In this document: one piece after another, positions 7,070 to 16,270 of the stretch | Layout: every line of letters starts with the position of its first letter | Numbering within the stretch: the stretch's first letter is position 1 | Assembly (NCBI GenBank): GCA_905235855.1 | Contig: CAJONE010000014.1 | Span: 1-33,625 of the forward strand | DNA length: 33,625 bases | Reading direction: 5' to 3' | DNA from: an uncultured Bacteroidales bacterium | GTDB lineage: Bacteria > Bacteroidota > Bacteroidia > Bacteroidales > P3 | Made by a program: the position numbers and the translations under genes | The notes under the pieces: model-generated | What the model was told of the DNA's origin: nothing | Seen by the model: only the letters and a program-made list of their open reading frames with translations | Database searches by the model: none

Positions 7070-8122
7070 TCAACCTTTAGGGACATCTAAAGCTCGGAAT
7101 TGTTCTTGAAGGTTCGTTATCTTTTCCATCAACTCGCCGAAAGTCAGAGGTTGCCCATAAATGAAGCTCTCCTTCATTTCGTTATAGTCAGCTTCGTAAG
7201 AGGACATCAGTTCGTCACTTGGTACAATCTGAATAGTGGCAGGTAGCTCTTTATCGTAATCCACATAACCAACACGATAGAACTTGCGACGATGTTCCAC
7301 AATCTCATGATAGAGCACCAAATCATTAAGAGCCATTTCTGCGTATGGGGTTTGCATCAGTTTCTCCAAGTCGTAGAAGTGACGTGTCATTCTATGCGTT
7401 CTCGGTTCGTCCTTCTGGAACTCCTCGCACAAAAGGAAGGCCTTTTCCAAGAAAGTCCTGGCGGGACTGACAGTGCGGATTGTCTGGACAAGGTCGGAAT
7501 CCACATCTTCATCTTTATATGTTTGTTCTATCAACGAAGAGATTCTTCTCATCTCGTAAGGCTCAGACATCGACAATACGCTGATTTCCACTTTTACCGT
7601 CGGAATAGCGTAAGCAGCTTGACTATCGTAGAGTGAAGGATATTGAACATAAAGAACAGATGGGTCTTTATCGTGTGGTACCTTTCTTGACTCGCCATTT
7701 TCATTCGCAATATCATTGTCTGTGAGAACAGTAACTTTAAGCCCCATCTCGGCAAGTTTTGCCGATAACTCGTCCTTAAACTCACCAAACAGAAAGTCCT
7801 GTCCTTTCTCTCGAAGATTATGTATTTGCATATTACTGGTGCAGCTTGCACAAGAGAGTTGCTTGACATTCAAAAAATAGTCACGGCTCAACGCTAGGTC
7901 TATATCTTCACTGAATCGGTTGATGATGTCCCATCCTTTACTGAGACTTGTGCCACCTTTGAACAACAGGTATTCTGATACACTGGTGTGAAAAAGGGCA
8001 TACAACATTGCCGTCACCCACCAGTCCTTCTCAGCAGCAACTTCATCAATTTGCCGTGCCTCGACCACACCTTGTATCATCGCCTTTCGCTCGTCGAGCG
8101 AGAAATCAATCCATTTACTCAT
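7070..8122 (-). CDS. abiEii: AbiEii-type nucleotidyltransferase toxin
   Basis: 350 aa. The nucleotidyltransferase core shows KGGTSLSK (residues 55-62) and SEDIDLAL with metal ligands D73 and D75, as in AbiEii/MenT toxins of type IV toxin-antitoxin systems. In characterised relatives the enzyme adds nucleotides to tRNA or another acceptor and stops growth, giving phage abortive infection. The start is placed at ATG 8122 because it overlaps the TGA of abiEi as ATGA. An upstream in-frame ATG at 8158 would extend it by 12 residues. All core motifs are present, so the toxin is probably active. Confidence 0.88.
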   Translation of the reverse strand: MSKWIDFSLDERKAMIQGVVEARQIDEVAAEKDWWVTAMLYALFHTSVSEYLLFKGGTSLSKGWDIINRFSEDIDLALSRDYFLNVKQLSCASCTSNMQIHNLREKGQDFLFGEFKDELSAKLAEMGLKVTVLTDNDIANENGESRKVPHDKDPSVLYVQYPSLYDSQAAYAIPTVKVEISVLSMSEPYEMRRISSLIEQTYKDEDVDSDLVQTIRTVSPARTFLEKAFLLCEEFQKDEPRTHRMTRHFYDLEKLMQTPYAEMALNDLVLYHEIVEHRRKFYRVGYVDYDKELPATIQIVPSDELMSSYEADYNEMKESFIYGQPLTFGELMEKITNLQEQFRALDVPKG

Positions 8123-8718
8123 TGCTTTATTACTCTCTTTATAACTTGTCGCATCCATACTGGAGCCAACAATAAATCATATTCTATGGTGTCAGTCTCT
8201 GGAGTTTCCGTGAACAATTGTCCGATCCTCGTTTCAACATCTTGAGTGATGTTATGCTCACCTATGCTACGTAATGCCTGGACCAATTCCGGCATCAAAC
8301 GTCCTCGGAACGCAAAGTTCTTAGGTGCCCCATGCTTCAGAGTCACTGTTCGATTCCCTAATTTCAATTTTCGCCCAGACCCAGTAGTCAGAAAAATAGT
8401 ATTCATTGGTACTTGCGTTGAGAATCCTAAGCGGTTAGCGGCTGTGGCTCCAGTTGGTATGACTTTTGCCTTATCTCGTTTAGCAATTTCTTTCACTAAT
8501 TCGTAAGCCGAAGGATAAAGGATGCCAAAACGTGTCTTGCGAGCCTTGACATACACACCTTTGGCTATTCGCGTAATCAATCCGTCTTTCTCGAATATGG
8601 CGAGCAGCTTTGTGACGTACTCGACATCATATTGAGGGAAAGAAGAAACAAAGAATATCTCGCCAAACTTGCTGCGAGTAATCCTTTTCCTAATCTGTTG
8701 CACTACTGCATTCTCCAT
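8119..8718 (-). CDS. abiEi: AbiEi-family antitoxin/repressor
   Basis: 199 aa. The N-terminal winged-helix part (residues 1-60, FEKDGLITRIAKGVY) is followed by the AbiEi C-terminal domain with the typical ATAANRLGFSTQVP and RTVTLKHGAPKNF. Known: in type IV systems AbiEi neutralises the toxin without a stable complex and represses its own promoter by binding inverted repeats. Both traits fit here: it is the first gene, overlaps abiEii by four bases (ATGA), and an 8-bp inverted repeat lies just upstream of its start. Confidence 0.87.
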   Translation of the reverse strand: MENAVVQQIRKRITRSKFGEIFFVSSFPQYDVEYVTKLLAIFEKDGLITRIAKGVYVKARKTRFGILYPSAYELVKEIAKRDKAKVIPTGATAANRLGFSTQVPMNTIFLTTGSGRKLKLGNRTVTLKHGAPKNFAFRGRLMPELVQALRSIGEHNITQDVETRIGQLFTETPETDTIEYDLLLAPVWMRQVIKRVIKQ

Positions 8719-8738
8719 CGATTTTGTATATAAATTAT

Positions 8739-8798
8739 GGTCGGAATGATTATAAATATTTCCGACCGCAAAGATACAAAATTTCTTTTATACAACAA
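8739..8798 (-). promoter_or_regulatory. abiE promoter with inverted-repeat operator
   Basis: The minus strand shows TTG (8796-8798), a 19-base spacer, then TATCTTTG (8769-8776), a near-ideal Bacteroidetes promoter. Immediately downstream is an 8-bp perfect inverted repeat, GGTCGGAA (8739-8746) and TTCCGACC (8760-8767), with a 13-base spacer covering the expected transcription start. The abiEi start codon is 21 bases further on. The site is placed as expected for an autorepressor. Confidence 0.8.
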
Positions 8799-9079
8799 TA
8801 CTTTAAGTGTTGAAATTAAGTTTCATTGGCAAACTATAGCGTTTTTCTTGCTGTATAGATGGCATTCCTATATAAATAATGTGTCGCTTTTTACATTAGG
8901 GGGCAATATTGCCAGAAAAGACGACTTCAAGAATAAAATGACATGACTTAATCAATTCATTGTACACTTACGTGCCATTTGTGGTTCAAAAAAAGTTAAA
9001 AACGTTAAATATTCGTCTTTTCCCCAATCTTTAGAATCTAGGTAATCACTTTTCTACCGTTTAGTGCATAGACTATTGA
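8799..9079. other. Gene-free AT-rich spacer
   Basis: No convincing gene is visible on either strand. The only small frame (8737-8946, plus) covers the abiE operator and has no recognisable content. It contains a 12-bp palindrome GGCAATATTGCC (8902-8913) of unknown meaning. The stretch ends where the surface-protein fragment begins abruptly after a TGA at 9077-9079. Confidence 0.5.
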
Positions 9080-10827
9080 TATAAAACGATTTGCAAATAC
9101 TATGGCTGCACTGGACTTACAACCGTTACCATACCTAATAGTGTTGAAAGAATAGGTAAAAATGCGTTTTCCGTGTGCACCAGTCTGCTGACCATTAATT
9201 ACAATGCAACCAATTGTAACTATTTTGAATTATATGGAAATACAGAAATAGAATGTTACACATGTGATGGCTTTGTCAGAGACACTGTTGTCACACAAAT
9301 TAATATCGGAGAGAACGTTCAGTCTCTACCGCCCAGTACTTTTAAAGGATGTACGAATGTGACAGAAATACATTCATTTGCCAACACTCCACCTGCAATA
9401 ATGGAACTATCTGACCCATTCGGTGCCGGTAGGAGAACAACATCAGTATATATTCCATGTGGAACATATGGTGCATACTCACAAGCACAAGGCTGGGGTT
9501 CGACGTTTGAAAATTTTGTGGAAAACGATGGAATCCTGCCAGCAGTGATATCTGCCGATATCAACATGGGGGACGCAAGATTTACTACGGCTACATGTGT
9601 CAACTATATGGCTACAATAAAGGCCTTTCCAAATGACGGAAACCGATTTGTTAATTGGCAGGATGGAAACACTAATAATCCGCGAACAATAAATACATCA
9701 AGCAATGTAACGTACATTGCATATTTTGAATTAATTCCAGAGCAATGCACAATCACGGTAGTTAGCAGCAATACTTCTATGGGAACTACTTCTGGAGGTG
9801 GAATATACGATGAAGGAACTGCAATTACTCTGACAGCTTCGGCACACAATGGCTATCGTTTTCTATGCTGGCAGGATAACAATACTGATAATCCACGTAC
9901 CATAACCGTTCATGAAGATGCAATATATACTGCTTACTTTGAGGTAAATCCTCCTCAATATACTGTAAACGTATCAGCGCAAACTCGTATATGGGAGAAG
10001 TTACGGGAGGTGGTAATTATTATTATGGCGATGTGGCCACTCTTTCAGCCCATGCTTTCAATGGCTATCATTTTCTACATTGGAATGACAATGTTACTGA
10101 TAATCCTCGAACAGAAACTGTCTTAGGCGATGTCACATACACTGCATATTTTGAAATAGATGAGCAGATTGTATATACAATCACCGCAGTATCATCCAAT
10201 CCTTTGATGGGCAGTGTCACAGGAGGTGGTACATACGCCGACGGTTCGACTGTCACATTGGCGGCAACGCCCAATAATTGTTACACCTTCTCACAGTGGA
10301 GCGACGGCAGCACTCAGGCGCAACGCACCATCACCGTTACGGGTAACGCCACCTACACCGCCTACTTCACCGCCGGCGGCAGCGAGCCGCAGCGGTACCT
10401 TATCACCGTCGTGTCGAACAACCCCGACCGCGGCACCGTGACTGGCGGCGGCCTCTATGATGCCGGCTCCACGATAACCATCACCGCCGAGCCGCTTGCA
10501 GGCTATGAATTCGTAAAATGGCACGACGGCAACACTGAGGACTTCCGCACCGTCACCGTCACTGACGACGCCACCTACACCGCATACTTCCGTGCTAATG
10601 GCACTCAGGGCATCGACGACATCTCTGAACCCGCCGACATTAAAATTTACAGCCATGGCAGTTGCATAGTCGTCCAAAATGCCGGCAACACCGATGCTTT
10701 GGTTTTCGACATCTTGGGCCGCACCGTCCACAAAGGCCGCATCGATGGTCCGATCTATGTCAACGCCAAAGGTGTTTACATGGTCAAGGTAGGCGACCTC
10801 CCTGTCAAAAAGGTTGTGGTGCGATAA
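9080..10827 (+). pseudogene. Truncated, frameshifted surface protein with BspA-like LRR, Listeria-Bacteroides repeats and a sorting tail
   Basis: The frame opens in the middle of a BspA-type leucine-rich repeat (CTGLTTVTIPNSV) after an in-frame TGA at 9077, with no signal peptide or plausible start. The GTG at 9173 is inside the LRR. A second LRR-like part is followed by five repeats of about 65 residues with the pattern GGGxYxxGxxxTLTA...W.D...R.xTV...TYTAYF. In repeat 3 a two-base insertion (AT at 9989-9990) shifts the frame; the match resumes in the second frame from 9991 and runs to the TAA at 10825-10827. The last 65 residues (LVFDILGRTVHKGR ... GVYMVKVG) resemble a type IX secretion C-terminal sorting domain. 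Known relatives are secreted or surface-bound. As it stands no full product can be made. Confidence 0.8.
9541..10596 (+). repeat. Five tandem Listeria-Bacteroides (InlB B-like) protein repeats
   Basis: Units begin at about 9541, 9750, 9958, 10170 and 10399 and are 190-205 bp long. Each encodes a beta-rich module ending in TYTAYF or a close variant. The first three use AT-rich codons. The fifth, and most of the fourth, use GC-rich codons (GCC, ACC, GGC), so the units have different histories or have recombined with a paralogue. Confidence 0.75.
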
Positions 10828-10852
10828 CTTTCTCTCCCTGCAATATCCTTCG

Positions 10853-10883
10853 GTGGCGCACTCCTGTGTGCGCCACTTTTTTT
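10853..10883 (+). terminator. Rho-independent terminator after the surface-protein pseudogene
   Basis: A perfect 9-bp stem, GTGGCGCAC (10853-10861) with GTGCGCCAC (10868-10876), a 6-base loop and seven T residues form a textbook intrinsic terminator, 25 bases after the stop codon. It separates the pseudogene from the ribosomal cluster. Confidence 0.9.
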
Positions 10884-10891
10884 GCTGCTTA

Positions 10892-11036
10892 TGTTGATAA
10901 ATTCCGGTTGATAAGTTTTTCCAACAACCCTTTTTTAACAACCGATATGTGGATACAACTGATGATAAAACAATTATTTGTAGAAATTTTAAGGAATTTT
11001 AACACATAGTTGGAACACAGATGTAACGGTTGATAA
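10892..11036 (+). other. Cluster of DnaA-box-like 9-mers in an AT-rich spacer
   Basis: Five 9-mers in one orientation resemble TGTGGATAA: TGTTGATAA (10892-10900), GGTTGATAA (10906-10914), TGTGGATAC (10948-10956), TGATGATAA (10960-10968) and GGTTGATAA (11028-11036). Two have one mismatch and three have two. The spacer between them is very AT-rich. No dnaA gene is nearby, so an origin is only a possibility; DnaA-linked control of the rpsL promoter or chance are alternatives. Confidence 0.3.
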
Positions 11037-11047
11037 AATAATTGTTG

Positions 11048-11055
11048 TATCTTTG
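11048..11055 (+). promoter_or_regulatory. Promoter -7 box of the rpsL operon
   Basis: TATCTTTG followed by C matches the Bacteroidetes TAnnTTTG element exactly and lies 76 bases before the rpsL start. A TTG upstream (11030-11032) is closer than the usual spacing, so the -33 element is uncertain. The preceding terminator makes this the expected main promoter of the whole cluster. Confidence 0.7.
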
Positions 11056-11131
11056 CAATCCGTTTTGTAGGGGACATTATACCCTGAAATAAAATCTAAA
11101 TCATTTAAAATTAATAATATACAGTAAAGAA

Positions 11132-11515
11132 ATGCCAACAATTCAGCAATTAGTTCGCAAAGGGCGTCAGCAGATGGAGTACAAGAGCAAATCGCCCGCC
11201 CTGGACAGCTGCCCGCAGCGTCGCGGCGTCTGCACTCGTGTGTACACAACAACCCCTAAGAAACCTAACTCTGCTATGAGAAAGGTGGCGCGTGTGCGTC
11301 TGACTAACCAGAAAGAGGTGAACGCCTACATACCCGGTGAGGGCCACAACCTTCAGGAACACAGCATTGTTATGATACGCGGTGGCCGTGTGAAGGATCT
11401 CCCTGGCGTGCGTTACCACATCATTCGCGGTGCCCTCGATACTTCCGGCGTCGACGGTCGTCGCCAGCGTCGCTCCAAATACGGCGCCAAGCGCCCCAAG
11501 CAGGCAGCCAAGTAA
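11132..11515 (+). CDS. rpsL: 30S ribosomal protein S12
   Basis: 127 aa, three longer than the E. coli protein. It sits at the decoding centre of the small subunit and helps control accuracy. [12 protein letters not shown] carries the lysines (K43, K44) where streptomycin-resistance changes usually occur, and [13 protein letters not shown] holds K88 and D89, the site of beta-methylthiolation in many bacteria. All are wild type. It is the first gene of the cluster, behind the promoter at 11048. Confidence 0.98.
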   Translation: MPTIQQLVRKGRQQMEYKSKSPALDSCPQRRGVCTRVYTTTPKKPNSAMRKVARVRLTNQKEVNAYIPGEGHNLQEHSIVMIRGGRVKDLPGVRYHIIRGALDTSGVDGRRQRRSKYGAKRPKQAAK

Positions 11516-11546
11516 GTTTGTATTTAAAAGTATAAAGTCAAGCAAA

Positions 11547-12014
11547 ATGAGAAAAGCTAAACCCAAGAAGAGAATCATCCTTCCGGATCCCAAATATAAT
11601 GACGTGATGGTCACAAAGTTCGTCAACAACCTTATGCTTGGCGGCAAGAAAACCATCGCCTACAAGATTTTCTATGATGCAATCGACGTCGTGAGTGACC
11701 GCACTAAAGAAGACGGTCTCGAAGTCTGGAAAAAGGCTCTGGCCAACATCACCCCTTCCGTCGAGGTCAAAAGCAAGCGCATCGGCGGCGCCACTTTCCA
11801 GGTGCCTACCGAAATCCGCCCCGAACGCAAACAGTCGATCGGCATGAAAAACCTTATCCTTTTCTCGCGTAAGCGCAGTGAGAAAACCATGGCCCTGAAA
11901 CTCGCCGCCGAAATCCAGGCCGCCTATAAAGAAGAGGGCGCTGCTTTCAAACGCAAGGAGGACATCCACCGTATGGCCGACGCCAACAAGGCTTTCTCCC
12001 ACTTCAGATTCTAA
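11547..12014 (+). CDS. rpsG: 30S ribosomal protein S7
   Basis: 155 aa. It binds the 3' major domain of 16S rRNA first and nucleates head assembly; it also contacts E-site tRNA. The start is ATG 11547 (MRKAKPKKR); the longer open frame to 11430 overlaps rpsL and is rejected. Typical stretches are [14 protein letters not shown] and [16 protein letters not shown]. It follows rpsL by 31 bp and precedes fusA by 27 bp, the usual str-operon order. Confidence 0.97.
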   Translation: MRKAKPKKRIILPDPKYNDVMVTKFVNNLMLGGKKTIAYKIFYDAIDVVSDRTKEDGLEVWKKALANITPSVEVKSKRIGGATFQVPTEIRPERKQSIGMKNLILFSRKRSEKTMALKLAAEIQAAYKEEGAAFKRKEDIHRMADANKAFSHFRF

Positions 12015-12041
12015 TCCCCCTGCCCCAAACTGTCTATAACG

Positions 12042-14126
12042 ATGTCAGACCTCAAATTTACGCGCAACATTGGCATTATGGCTCACATTGACGCCGGCAA
12101 AACGACGACAACGGAGCGCATTCTGTTCTATACTGGCAAGAACTACAAACTTGGCGAAACGCACGAGGGGTCGGCTACTATGGACTGGATGGTCCAGGAG
12201 CAGGAACGGGGCATCACCATCACCTCGGCCGCCACTACGGTCTACTGGGATTGGCACGAAAACCACTACAAGTATAACATCATCGACACCCCTGGCCATG
12301 TCGACTTCACTGTCGAGGTCGAACGTTCGCTCAGGGTACTCGATGGCGCAATAGCCATTTTCTGCGCCGTAGGCGGCGTCGAACCCCAGTCCGAAACAGT
12401 ATGGCGTCAGGCCGACAAGTACAACGTGCCTCGCATTGCTTTCATCAATAAGATGGACCGTGCCGGCGCTAACTTCTTCTCTGTCGTCGACCAAATTAAG
12501 GAAAAACTCGGTGCCAACCCCATTCCTATCGAGATCCCTATCGGACAGGAAGACCTCTACAAAGGGGTGGTAGACCTCATATCCAACAAGGCTCTCATCT
12601 GGGATGAGGAGTCCAACGGAACGAAATTCTACGAAATCCCCATGCCAGACGACCTGAAGGACATCGCTGCCGAATACCGCCAGAAACTGGTCGAAGGCGT
12701 GGCCGAAGAAAACGAGGAACTGATGATGAAGTTCTTCGACAATCCCGACTCCATAACCCCCGACGATATCATCTCCGAAATAAGAAAGGCCACACTGGCA
12801 CGGAAAATCGTCCCCGTCATGTGCGGTTCGGCGTTCAAGAACAAGGGCGTCCAAACCCTCCTCGATGCTGTGGCAGCTTTCCTGCCCAGCCCGCTCGATG
12901 TCGAAGATGTCGAAGGTGTCAATCCCAAGACCGAAAAGCCCGAAAGTCGCCCAATCGATCCTAAGGCTCCATTCTCGGCTCTCGCTTTCAAGATTGCCAC
13001 CGACCCCTATGTCGGCAGACTCTGCTTCTTCAGAGTCTACAGCGGCACACTGGAGTCTGGCTCGTATGTTTTCAACGCCAACACGGGCAAAAAAGAGCGC
13101 ATCTCTCGTATAATGCAGATGCACTCCAACAAGCAAAACCCACTCGAACGCATCGAGGCCGGCGACATCGCAGCTGCCGTAGGTTTCAAGGACATTAAAA
13201 CTGGCCACACGCTCTGCGACGAACACCATCCGATTGTTCTCGAGTCTATGATTTTCCCCGACCCAGTCATAAGCATTGCGGTCGAACCTCTCACGCAAGG
13301 CGAACTCGACAAACTGACCAACGCTCTGGCTAAACTCGTCGAGGAAGACCCCACTTTCAGAACGAAAACCGATGAGGTGTCGGGTCAAATCATCATCAGC
13401 GGCATGGGCGAGCTTCATCTCGACATCATCGTCGACCGTCTCCGGCGCGAATTCGGTGTCGAGGTCAATCAGGGACGTCCCGAAGTGGCATACAAGGAAG
13501 CTATCACTACCACTGTCCAGCACCACGAGATTTACAAGAAACAAACTGGTGGCAAGGGCAAGTTCGCCGATATTCTATTCGAAATCGGCCCCGCCGACGA
13601 CGGCATTGCTGGTCTGCAGTTTGTTAATGAGGTCAAGGGTGGCGACATCCCGAAAGAATTCATCCCAGCTATCGAAAAGGGTTTCAAAGATGCCATGACC
13701 AACGGTGTGCTGGCCGGATATCCGATGGACAGCATCAAGGTGCGCGTTCTCGATGGCTCGTTCCATCCTGTCGATTCGGACCAGCTCTCGTTCGAGGTCT
13801 GCGCTAAAATCGGATACCGCGAGGCCTGCCGTAAGGCCAACCCCGTACTACTTGAGCCTATCATGAAACTCGAAGTCCTCACCCCCGACGCCTATGTGGG
13901 CGACGTGACAAGCGACATCAACCGTCGCCGCGGCGTGCTCGAAAACATTTCCGCCAAGGTTGGCGTGCAGGCTATCCATGCCAAGGTGCCTCTGGAACAG
14001 ATGTTTGGTTACGTCACCGCCCTGCGCACCATCACTTCAGGGCGCGCCAACTCCACTATGGAGTTCTCCCACTATGCAGAGGTGTCAAAAGAGCAGCAGG
14101 AAGCTATTTTGAAAAACATGTATTAA
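12042..14126 (+). CDS. fusA: Elongation factor G
   Basis: 694 aa translational GTPase that drives translocation of tRNA and mRNA. The GTPase motifs are intact: AHIDAGKT (residues 14-21), switch [17 protein letters not shown] (82-86) and NKMD (136-139), followed by CGSAFKNKG. Domains II-V follow in the normal order, with GMGELHLDI and the C-terminal [15 protein letters not shown]. It lies 27 bp after rpsG. No tuf gene follows, as is usual in Bacteroidetes clusters. The long minus-strand frames over it are shadows. Confidence 0.98.
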   Translation: MSDLKFTRNIGIMAHIDAGKTTTTERILFYTGKNYKLGETHEGSATMDWMVQEQERGITITSAATTVYWDWHENHYKYNIIDTPGHVDFTVEVERSLRVLDGAIAIFCAVGGVEPQSETVWRQADKYNVPRIAFINKMDRAGANFFSVVDQIKEKLGANPIPIEIPIGQEDLYKGVVDLISNKALIWDEESNGTKFYEIPMPDDLKDIAAEYRQKLVEGVAEENEELMMKFFDNPDSITPDDIISEIRKATLARKIVPVMCGSAFKNKGVQTLLDAVAAFLPSPLDVEDVEGVNPKTEKPESRPIDPKAPFSALAFKIATDPYVGRLCFFRVYSGTLESGSYVFNANTGKKERISRIMQMHSNKQNPLERIEAGDIAAAVGFKDIKTGHTLCDEHHPIVLESMIFPDPVISIAVEPLTQGELDKLTNALAKLVEEDPTFRTKTDEVSGQIIISGMGELHLDIIVDRLRREFGVEVNQGRPEVAYKEAITTTVQHHEIYKKQTGGKGKFADILFEIGPADDGIAGLQFVNEVKGGDIPKEFIPAIEKGFKDAMTNGVLAGYPMDSIKVRVLDGSFHPVDSDQLSFEVCAKIGYREACRKANPVLLEPIMKLEVLTPDAYVGDVTSDINRRRGVLENISAKVGVQAIHAKVPLEQMFGYVTALRTITSGRANSTMEFSHYAEVSKEQQEAILKNMY

Positions 14127-14152
14127 AGTATAATTAATTAATTCTTAAAACC

Positions 14153-14461
14153 GTGAGTCAAAGAATCAGAATTAAACTCAAATCTTACGATCACAATTTG
14201 GTCGACAAGTCCGCCGAGAAAATCGTGAAGACCGTTAAGATGACTGGCGCAGTGGTCAATGGCCCCATTCCGCTGCCGACCAACAAAAAAATCTTTACTG
14301 TCAACCGCTCGACTTTCGTCAACAAGAAATCGCGCGAACAGTTCGAGTTGAGCTCGTACAAGCGTCTTATGGACATTGAAATCAATGACCGAGCCAAGAC
14401 CATCGACGCCCTCATGAAACTCGAACTCCCCAGCGGTGTCGAAGTCGAAATCAAAGTGTGA
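14153..14461 (+). CDS. rpsJ: 30S ribosomal protein S10 (GTG start)
   Basis: 102 aa ([14 protein letters not shown]). It is part of the small-subunit head and, with NusB, of antitermination complexes. The start codon is GTG (14153-14155): the family's conserved N-terminus begins exactly there and no ATG is available. It follows fusA by 26 bp. The 83-bp spacer to rplC can fold through TCAGC/GCTGA arms. Confidence 0.97.
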   Translation: MSQRIRIKLKSYDHNLVDKSAEKIVKTVKMTGAVVNGPIPLPTNKKIFTVNRSTFVNKKSREQFELSSYKRLMDIEINDRAKTIDALMKLELPSGVEVEIKV

Positions 14462-14544
14462 ACACGTAATTCAGCCAATGCGCCGGCATCCCTAAATGCT
14501 CCGCAAGCTGACTCAATCTATTAATTAACAAATCCAAACTCAAA

Positions 14545-15174
14545 ATGTCAGGATTATTAGGAAGAAAAATCGGAATGACTAGCCTTTTCGATGCCAATGG
14601 TAAGCAGATACCATGCACAGTTATTGAGGCCGGTCCTTGTGTCGTGACACAAGTCAAAACAATCGAAAAGGATGGCTATGAGGCTATCCAGTTGGCTTTT
14701 GGCGAAAAGAAAGAAAGCCGTACCAACAAACCTATGAAAGGCCACTTCGCCAAGGCTGGTACTACCCCCAAGTACCACCTTGCCGAGTTCACACGCTTCG
14801 AGGAAGGCCATAAGAAAAAATATGGCGAAGTCCTCACAGTCGAGGTATTCCAAGAAGGCGAGTTCGTCGACGTGGTTGGAACATCCAAAGGTAAGGGCTT
14901 TCAGGGCGTTGTTAAAAGACATGGCTTCGGCGGTGTTGGAGACCTCACTCACGGACAACACGACCGTCTCCGCGCCCCAGGTTCGATCGGCGCCTCGTCA
15001 TACCCCTCGCGTATCTTCAAGGGAATGCGTATGGCGGGTCAGACTGGCAACCACCGCGTCAAAATCCAAAACCTCGAAGTGGTGAAAATCTTCGCCGAAA
15101 AAAATCTTATTTTAGTAAAAGGTTCTGTACCGGGACCCAAAGGTTCAATCTTAAAACTGGAAAGATGGAGTTAA
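14545..15174 (+). CDS. rplC: 50S ribosomal protein L3
   Basis: 209 aa. It is an early assembly protein whose loop reaches toward the peptidyl transferase centre. The conserved [19 protein letters not shown] segment is present, with the Gln methylated by PrmB in other bacteria, followed by the [10 protein letters not shown] and MAGQTGN motifs. Its last codons overlap the start of rplD by 10 bases, so the two genes are translationally coupled. Confidence 0.98.
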   Translation: MSGLLGRKIGMTSLFDANGKQIPCTVIEAGPCVVTQVKTIEKDGYEAIQLAFGEKKESRTNKPMKGHFAKAGTTPKYHLAEFTRFEEGHKKKYGEVLTVEVFQEGEFVDVVGTSKGKGFQGVVKRHGFGGVGDLTHGQHDRLRAPGSIGASSYPSRIFKGMRMAGQTGNHRVKIQNLEVVKIFAEKNLILVKGSVPGPKGSILKLERWS

Positions 15175-15797
15175 AAGTTTATAACATCAACGGAAGCGAA
15201 ACCGGTAGAACCGTCAATGTGGAGGATTCTATCTTCGCAATTGAGCCCAACGAACACGCTGTATACCTCGATTGCAAACAGTATCTGGCTGACCAGCGTC
15301 AGGGCACTCACAAGGCTAAAGAACGCAGCGAAAACGCTCACAGCACCCGCAAACTAAAACGTCAAAAAGGCACCGGCGGCGCTCGCTCGGGCGACTACAA
15401 AAGCCCTGTCTTTGTCGGTGGCGGCACCATTTTCGGACCCAAGCCACGTGATTATCGTTTCAAACTGAATATCAAGGTGAAACGCCTCGCACGTCGTTCG
15501 GCTCTCAGCATGAAAGTCGCCGACAGCGCCATGACAATTGTCGAAAATTTCACCTTCGATGCACCTAAGACAAAGAAATTTGTTGAGGTACTCAATAACT
15601 TGAAACTTAACGAGAAAAAATCGCTTATTGTTATTGAAAACCAAAATAATTTCGTATCTTTGTCAGCTCGCAACCTGCAAAATGTCAAAGTGGTAACGGT
15701 TTCTTCGTTAAATACTTACGATATTATGAACGCAACCAACATTGTATTGTCAGAGGGTTCACTGCAGGAAATCAGCCGCATTCTGTCCGCGAAATAA
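15165..15797 (+). CDS. rplD: 50S ribosomal protein L4
   Basis: 210 aa. It has a globular domain plus an extended loop that lines the peptide exit tunnel constriction. [17 protein letters not shown] is the tunnel loop, and [13 protein letters not shown] follows it. ATG 15165 lies inside the end of rplC. In E. coli L4 also represses its own operon; no matching leader was identified here. The 3' part of the gene contains a promoter-like sequence at 15634-15662. Confidence 0.97.
   Translation: MELKVYNINGSETGRTVNVEDSIFAIEPNEHAVYLDCKQYLADQRQGTHKAKERSENAHSTRKLKRQKGTGGARSGDYKSPVFVGGGTIFGPKPRDYRFKLNIKVKRLARRSALSMKVADSAMTIVENFTFDAPKTKKFVEVLNNLKLNEKKSLIVIENQNNFVSLSARNLQNVKVVTVSSLNTYDIMNATNIVLSEGSLQEISRILSAK
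15634..15662 (+). promoter_or_regulatory. Promoter-like sequence inside rplD
   Basis: TTG (15634-15636), an 18-base spacer and TATCTTTG (15655-15662) form a good Bacteroidetes promoter match within the rplD coding region. This stretch is AT-richer than the surrounding gene. It could add transcripts starting ahead of rplW. Chance occurrence through the codons for V-S-L is possible. Confidence 0.4.
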
Positions 15798-15832
15798 TCA
15801 GAGTCACTTTAACCGTTAAGAATTTTTAACAA

Positions 15833-16183
15833 ATGAATATCATAATAAAACCCCTCATAAGCGAGAAAATGACCCGCATTAGCGAGGCTGCCGCATCGCC
15901 AAAGCTTACGTACATCCAGCGTAAGAAGGGCAAGCCGGAACCTGTGGCTCACAACCGTTACGGTTTTATCGTCGACAAGCGGGCCAACAAAATCGAAATC
16001 AAAAATGCTGTCGAGTCGTTCTATAATGTGAAAGTCCTTGACGTCAACACGATGAACTACTCCGGCAAGGTGAAGTCGCGCTACACCAAGTCTGGTTTCC
16101 TCACCGGACGCACCAACGCCTTCAAAAAAGCTATCGTGACTTTGGCCGCTGGTGATTCCATCGACTTCTACGCAAACATCTAA
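15833..16183 (+). CDS. rplW: 50S ribosomal protein L23
   Basis: 116 aa, longer than the usual 95-100 because of an insert after the N-terminal IIIKPLISEKMTR (about residues 18-40, with RKKGKPEPVAHNR). L23 lies at the tunnel exit and docks trigger factor and signal recognition particle. The conserved YGFIVDKRANKIEIKNAVE and the C-terminal KKAIVTL are present. It starts 35 bp after rplD; an 87-bp spacer leads to rplB. Confidence 0.96.
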   Translation: MNIIIKPLISEKMTRISEAAASPKLTYIQRKKGKPEPVAHNRYGFIVDKRANKIEIKNAVESFYNVKVLDVNTMNYSGKVKSRYTKSGFLTGRTNAFKKAIVTLAAGDSIDFYANI

Positions 16184-16270
16184 CCTCACAGCACCAACAC
16201 GCTGCTAATAGCTAACAAAACGTTTATTAATAGTACGACCCACTGACAAGCGGTCTCAAAAAGAAAAAAA

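Noticed and set aside
6976..7086. Longer WYL start overlapping abiEii
   Set aside because: It would translate through the -7 box and the operator; the family's N-terminus fits ATG 6975.
8902..8913. Palindrome GGCAATATTGCC
   Set aside because: A single 12-bp palindrome with no promoter or gene next to it; too little to claim a binding site.
8737..8946. 69-codon frame on the plus strand beside abiEi
   Set aside because: It starts within the abiE operator, overlaps that promoter and has no family likeness.
9173..9175. GTG as start of the surface protein
   Set aside because: The same frame continues upstream as a BspA-type repeat to 9080, so the GTG is an internal codon of a truncated gene.
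12045..13544. 499-codon open frame on the minus strand
   Set aside because: It is the shadow of fusA, whose motifs and length are complete on the plus strand; the minus-strand protein has no recognisable domain.
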